This document shows positions 33,229-36,001 of a DNA stretch of 36,001 nt, piece after piece. A program made the position numbers and the translations under genes. The notes beneath the pieces were generated by a model, which was given only the letters and a program-made list of their open reading frames with translations, was not told the DNA's origin and made no database searches. This stretch comes from Mycobacterium sp. GA-1841. Its GTDB lineage: Bacteria; Actinomycetota; Actinomycetes; Mycobacteriales; Mycobacteriaceae. Where the stretch lies: NCBI RefSeq assembly GCF_001954135.1, contig NZ_MBEQ01000075.1:1-36001 (forward strand), in the 5' to 3' direction. The number at the start of each line of letters is the position of its first letter. Within the stretch, counting starts at the first letter, position 1.

Positions 33229-33714
33229 ATTTCCATTGTGCGGAGCGCACAGAGCATTGTCACGGACTTCATATGGAGTTCTAAGAAGACGCCTTGCGGC
33301 GACCGTTCTATGACGCACGTCACGTTCAAGATCAAGCGTGATCCAGCCAGACTCTTTGAAATACAAACCTTTTCAGAACCGTTTCGGAACCAAAAGGTGA
33401 ACATTCGGTGTCACGCCCGGACGGCGTTCGGCCATTCCGACTGGCCTACAGGCATATTCGCGCTGCGACACATACCTGAAACATTTGGGTTCTCTATGCA
33501 TGGCACAGAATGCCTTGCACCTGTTCACAGCGATAAATACGCTCGCCCACAGCAATTGGATGTAGGCGAGCCACAACTGGACCATAAGTCGACTTGTGTC
33601 GTTGTGCGCTCCAACGCTTTTCGATGTTGTCCACCGACAACGTCGTCGAATATCTGTGCGCGGGCCCGCAGCGTGGCGTGCCCGCACATCACCAACTCCA
33701 GACGGAGGCGCGTC
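33229..33714. promoter_or_regulatory. 486-bp divergent intergenic region (trcR / SulP fusion)
   Basis: No gene is supported here. It is the A+T-richest sizeable gap in the window. Seen within it: TGACGCACGTCA (33311-33322), a perfect 5-2-5 inverted repeat; a near-palindromic block CCTTTT...AAAAGG (33368-33397) that also contains a tandem 11-bp repeat on the minus strand (GGTTCCGAAA, GGTTCTGAAA); and GTTGTCCACCGACAAC (33626-33641), a perfect 6-4-6 inverted repeat about 75 bp before the SulP start codon. Promoter boxes cannot be fixed with confidence. Confidence 0.55.
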
Positions 33715-35883
33715 ATGCAGCAAACGACCCAACTCGCAGAACGGGCCCGCACCGTTCTGCGCTACGACCTACCTGCCTCCCTGGTGGTGTTCCTGGTGGC
33801 GCTGCCGTTGTCGCTCGGCATCGCCGTGGCCTCCGGCGCCCCCGTGCTGGCCGGCATCATCGCCGCGATCGTCGGCGGCATCATCGCCGGCGCCCTGGGC
33901 GGCTCCCCCCTGCAGGTCAGCGGTCCGGCCGCCGGCCTGACCGTGGTGGTCGCCGGGTTGATCTCCGAGTTCGGCTGGGCGGTCACCTGCGCCATCACCG
34001 TGGGCGCAGGCGTGCTGCAGGTGCTGTTCGGCCTGAGCCGGGTGGCCCGTGCCGCGCTGGCCATCTCCCCGGTGGTGGTGCACGCAATGCTGGCCGGCAT
34101 CGGCGTCACCATCGCGCTGCAGCAGGTGCACGTGTTGCTCGGCGGCAGCTCCAACAGCTCGGCCTGGGCCAACATCTCCGAACTGCCCGCCCAGCTGATC
34201 AGTGCGCACTGGCCGGCCGTGCTGCTGGGCCTGCTGGTGATCATCACCCTGGTGGGGTGGCGCTGGGTCCCGGCCCCGATCAACAAGGTGCCGGCCCCGC
34301 TCGTCGCGATCGTCGGCGTGACGGCCCTGTCGGTGCTGGCACCGTTCGACGTCAGCCGCATCGAGATCAACGAATCGCTGATCGATGCGCTGGCACTGCC
34401 CAGCCTGCCCGACGGCAAGTGGGCGGCGTTCGCCGGCGGCATCCTGACCATCGCGCTCATCGCCAGCGTGGAAAGCCTGCTGTCGGCGGTCTCCGTCGAC
34501 CGTATGCACAACGGGCCGCGCACCAACTTCGACCGCGAGATGATCGGCCAGGGCACGGCCAACATGGTCTCCGGTGCGATCGGCGGCCTGCCGGTCACCG
34601 GCGTGATCGTGCGCAGCTCCACCAACGTGGCCGCCGGCGCCCGCACCCGCGCCTCGGCGATCATGCATGGTGTGTGGGTCCTGGCCTTCGCCGTACCTTT
34701 TGCCGGCCTGGCCCAGATGATCCCGACCGCCGCGCTGGCCGGCCTGCTCATCATGATCGGCCTGCGTCTGGTCAACCGTGCCCACATCGAAACGGCAAAG
34801 CTCACCGGCGATTTGGCCGTGTACCTGATCACGATCTTGAGCGTGGTGTTCCTCAACCTGCTCGAAGGTGTGGCGATCGGCCTGGTGCTGGCGATCGCGC
34901 TGACGGTGTGGCGAGTGGTGCGCACCAAGATTCACGCCGAGTCGGCCGGCCAGGAAAACTGGCGGGTCACCATCGAAGGCTCCTGCACCTTCCTGTCGCT
35001 GCCCAAGCTGACGAAGACCCTTGCCTCTGTGCCCGAAGACGCCGATGTCACGGTGGAACTGTCCGTCGACTTCATCGACCACGCCGCACATCAGGCCATC
35101 GAGGACTGGTGCCGCCAGCACCGTGCCGCGGGCAACAACGTCGACCTGCACGACCTGGGGGCCGTGGAAATGGACAGTGCCGTGCTGGGACCGCCGATCC
35201 GCAACTTCACCCCGTTCGACAAGCGTTCGGGTGTGGTGCCGTGGAGCTCCTGGCAGCCTGAGAAGGAGAAGACCCCGTCGGTGCTCCACGGGCTGGCCGC
35301 CTACCACCGCCGCACCGCGCCGGTCCTGCGCCCACACATGCAGGATCTGACGCACGCACAGAATCCGGAAACACTGTTCCTGACCTGTGCCGATTCGCGA
35401 GTGGTGCCCAACGTCATCACCAGCAGCGGGCCCGGCGACCTGTTCACCGTGCGCAACGTCGGCAACATTGTCCCGGCGGGGCAAGCCGACGCATCGATCG
35501 AGGCGGCCATCGCCTTCGCCGTCGACAAACTCGATGTCGACTCGATCGTGGTCTGCGGGCACTCCAGCTGCGGGGCGATGACCGCGCTGCTCGGCAAGAC
35601 CGACCCGGGTGACGAGCACTTGAAATCCTGGCTGGCCCATGGCGATCCGTCGCTGGCGGCGTTCGACGGCGGACGTCATCCGGTCGCCGTGTCTGCCGCC
35701 GAGGCAGGCTTCGGCACCGTCGATCAGCTGTCCATGGTCAACGTCGCGGTGCAGGTGCAGACCCTGCAGTCACACCCGTTGGCCCGCCGCGTCAACGTGA
35801 TCGGACTGTTCTACGACATCGCCAGCGCCGCGGTGCTGCGGGTGACGCCCACCCATGTCGAGGCCCTCGTCGACGCCGCATGA
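33715..35883 (+). CDS. SulP-family anion transporter fused to a beta-carbonic anhydrase
   Basis: This 722-residue fusion joins a SulP membrane transporter (about 15-405, ten or more helices; SGPAAGLTVVVAG, ISPVVVHAMLAGIGVTIALQQ) to a degenerate STAS-like linker (about 420-480) and a C-terminal beta-carbonic anhydrase (about 515-720). Zinc ligands and catalytic residues are visible: Cys558, Asp560 and Arg562 in CADSRV, and His616 and Cys619 in GHSSCGAM. The architecture matches M. tuberculosis Rv3273 (from memory). It probably takes up bicarbonate, with the anhydrase interconverting CO2 and bicarbonate on the cytoplasmic side (inference). GGAGG lies seven bases before the ATG. The frame is open far upstream, but those codons are out of character. 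Confidence 0.95.
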   Translation: MQQTTQLAERARTVLRYDLPASLVVFLVALPLSLGIAVASGAPVLAGIIAAIVGGIIAGALGGSPLQVSGPAAGLTVVVAGLISEFGWAVTCAITVGAGVLQVLFGLSRVARAALAISPVVVHAMLAGIGVTIALQQVHVLLGGSSNSSAWANISELPAQLISAHWPAVLLGLLVIITLVGWRWVPAPINKVPAPLVAIVGVTALSVLAPFDVSRIEINESLIDALALPSLPDGKWAAFAGGILTIALIASVESLLSAVSVDRMHNGPRTNFDREMIGQGTANMVSGAIGGLPVTGVIVRSSTNVAAGARTRASAIMHGVWVLAFAVPFAGLAQMIPTAALAGLLIMIGLRLVNRAHIETAKLTGDLAVYLITILSVVFLNLLEGVAIGLVLAIALTVWRVVRTKIHAESAGQENWRVTIEGSCTFLSLPKLTKTLASVPEDADVTVELSVDFIDHAAHQAIEDWCRQHRAAGNNVDLHDLGAVEMDSAVLGPPIRNFTPFDKRSGVVPWSSWQPEKEKTPSVLHGLAAYHRRTAPVLRPHMQDLTHAQNPETLFLTCADSRVVPNVITSSGPGDLFTVRNVGNIVPAGQADASIEAAIAFAVDKLDVDSIVVCGHSSCGAMTALLGKTDPGDEHLKSWLAHGDPSLAAFDGGRHPVAVSAAEAGFGTVDQLSMVNVAVQVQTLQSHPLARRVNVIGLFYDIASAAVLRVTPTHVEALVDAA

Positions 35884-35911
35884 GTCGAGCCGTCGCCCGG
35901 CTTGCACCGCG

Positions 35912-35943
35912 AGCGTGCGTGTCTGGCAGCAGACACGCACGCT
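35912..35943. terminator. perfect intergenic hairpin after the SulP fusion gene
   Basis: AGCGTGCGTGTCTG (35912-35925) and its exact reverse complement (35930-35943) form a 14-bp stem with loop GCAG, 29 bp after the stop codon. There is no T-tract. It is well placed to end the SulP transcript and perhaps also a convergent gene whose last codons may lie at 35942-36001. Confidence 0.7.
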
Positions 35944-36001
35944 AATGATTCCTATCAGCGTTTTGTTGTTGGGTTCGTGGGACTTGCTGCGAGATGCTGG
36001 T
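35942..36001 (-). CDS. possible 3' end of a convergent gene, truncated by the window
   Basis: On the minus strand one frame runs from the window edge to a TAG at 35942-35944, giving 19 codons that end QQQNADRNH. The codons are less G/C-biased than the real genes here, and the stop codon falls inside the hairpin arm, as with the MFS gene at 10563. Too little is visible to identify it; it could be non-coding. Confidence 0.2.
   Translation of the reverse strand, partial: TSISQQVPRTQQQNADRNH

Noticed and set aside
33594..35261. Second long plus-strand frame within the SulP gene
   Set aside because: Arg/Gly/His-rich out-of-frame shadow; the correct frame shows clear SulP and carbonic anhydrase motifs.

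Overview
The window looks like chromosomal DNA of a fast-growing mycobacterium (Mycolicibacterium-type actinobacterium). The evidence is the high G+C coding sequence with G/C-ending codons, a complete yrbEAB-mceABCDEF operon followed by mce-associated genes, a TrcR/TrcS-like two-component pair, a SulP-carbonic anhydrase fusion like M. tuberculosis Rv3273, and the pair YajQ plus GpdA1 (Rv0566c and Rv0564c equivalents). All family and orthologue statements come from reading the protein sequences and from memory; no search was run.

Layout. 1-4 kb: a polytopic membrane protein (minus) divergent from a one-pass protein with ATQMAP repeats and a Pro/Thr-rich outer region (plus). 4-8.3 kb: a P2-type cation ATPase (minus), a small membrane protein (plus) and RtcB RNA ligase (minus). 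8.4-10.5 kb: a dehydrogenase-carboxymuconolactone decarboxylase fusion, tRNA-Tyr(GTA) with a strong terminator, and YajQ. 10.5-15.8 kb: a tightly coupled minus-strand organosulfur-type operon made of a binding lipoprotein, ABC ATPase, permease, flavin monooxygenase and MFS exporter. 16-26.8 kb: the minus-strand mce operon, ten genes with spacing from 8-bp overlap to a 28-bp gap. 27.2-28.9 kb: an ArsR regulator divergent from an MFS transporter, with two matching inverted-repeat operators between them. 28.9-30.8 kb: glycerol-3-phosphate dehydrogenase and two small secreted proteins. 30.9-33.2 kb: a sensor kinase and response regulator. 33.7-35.9 kb: the SulP-carbonic anhydrase fusion.

How the genes work together. 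The mce operon should encode an envelope-spanning lipid importer; its ATPase (MceG/Mkl) is not in the window. The neighbouring operon should import a sulfonate- or sulfone-like compound and oxidise it with a reduced-flavin enzyme whose reductase is also absent. The remaining genes are mostly independent units.

Main points for a second look: a near-identical 47-bp intergenic hairpin at the 3' ends of two adjacent operons (10519-10567 and 15932-15978), an exact 27-bp tandem repeat inside the MCE domain of mceA (24561-24652), the dehydrogenase-decarboxylase fusion behind a palindromic promoter site, and the paired ArsR operators. I found no CRISPR array, insertion sequence, prophage or rRNA.
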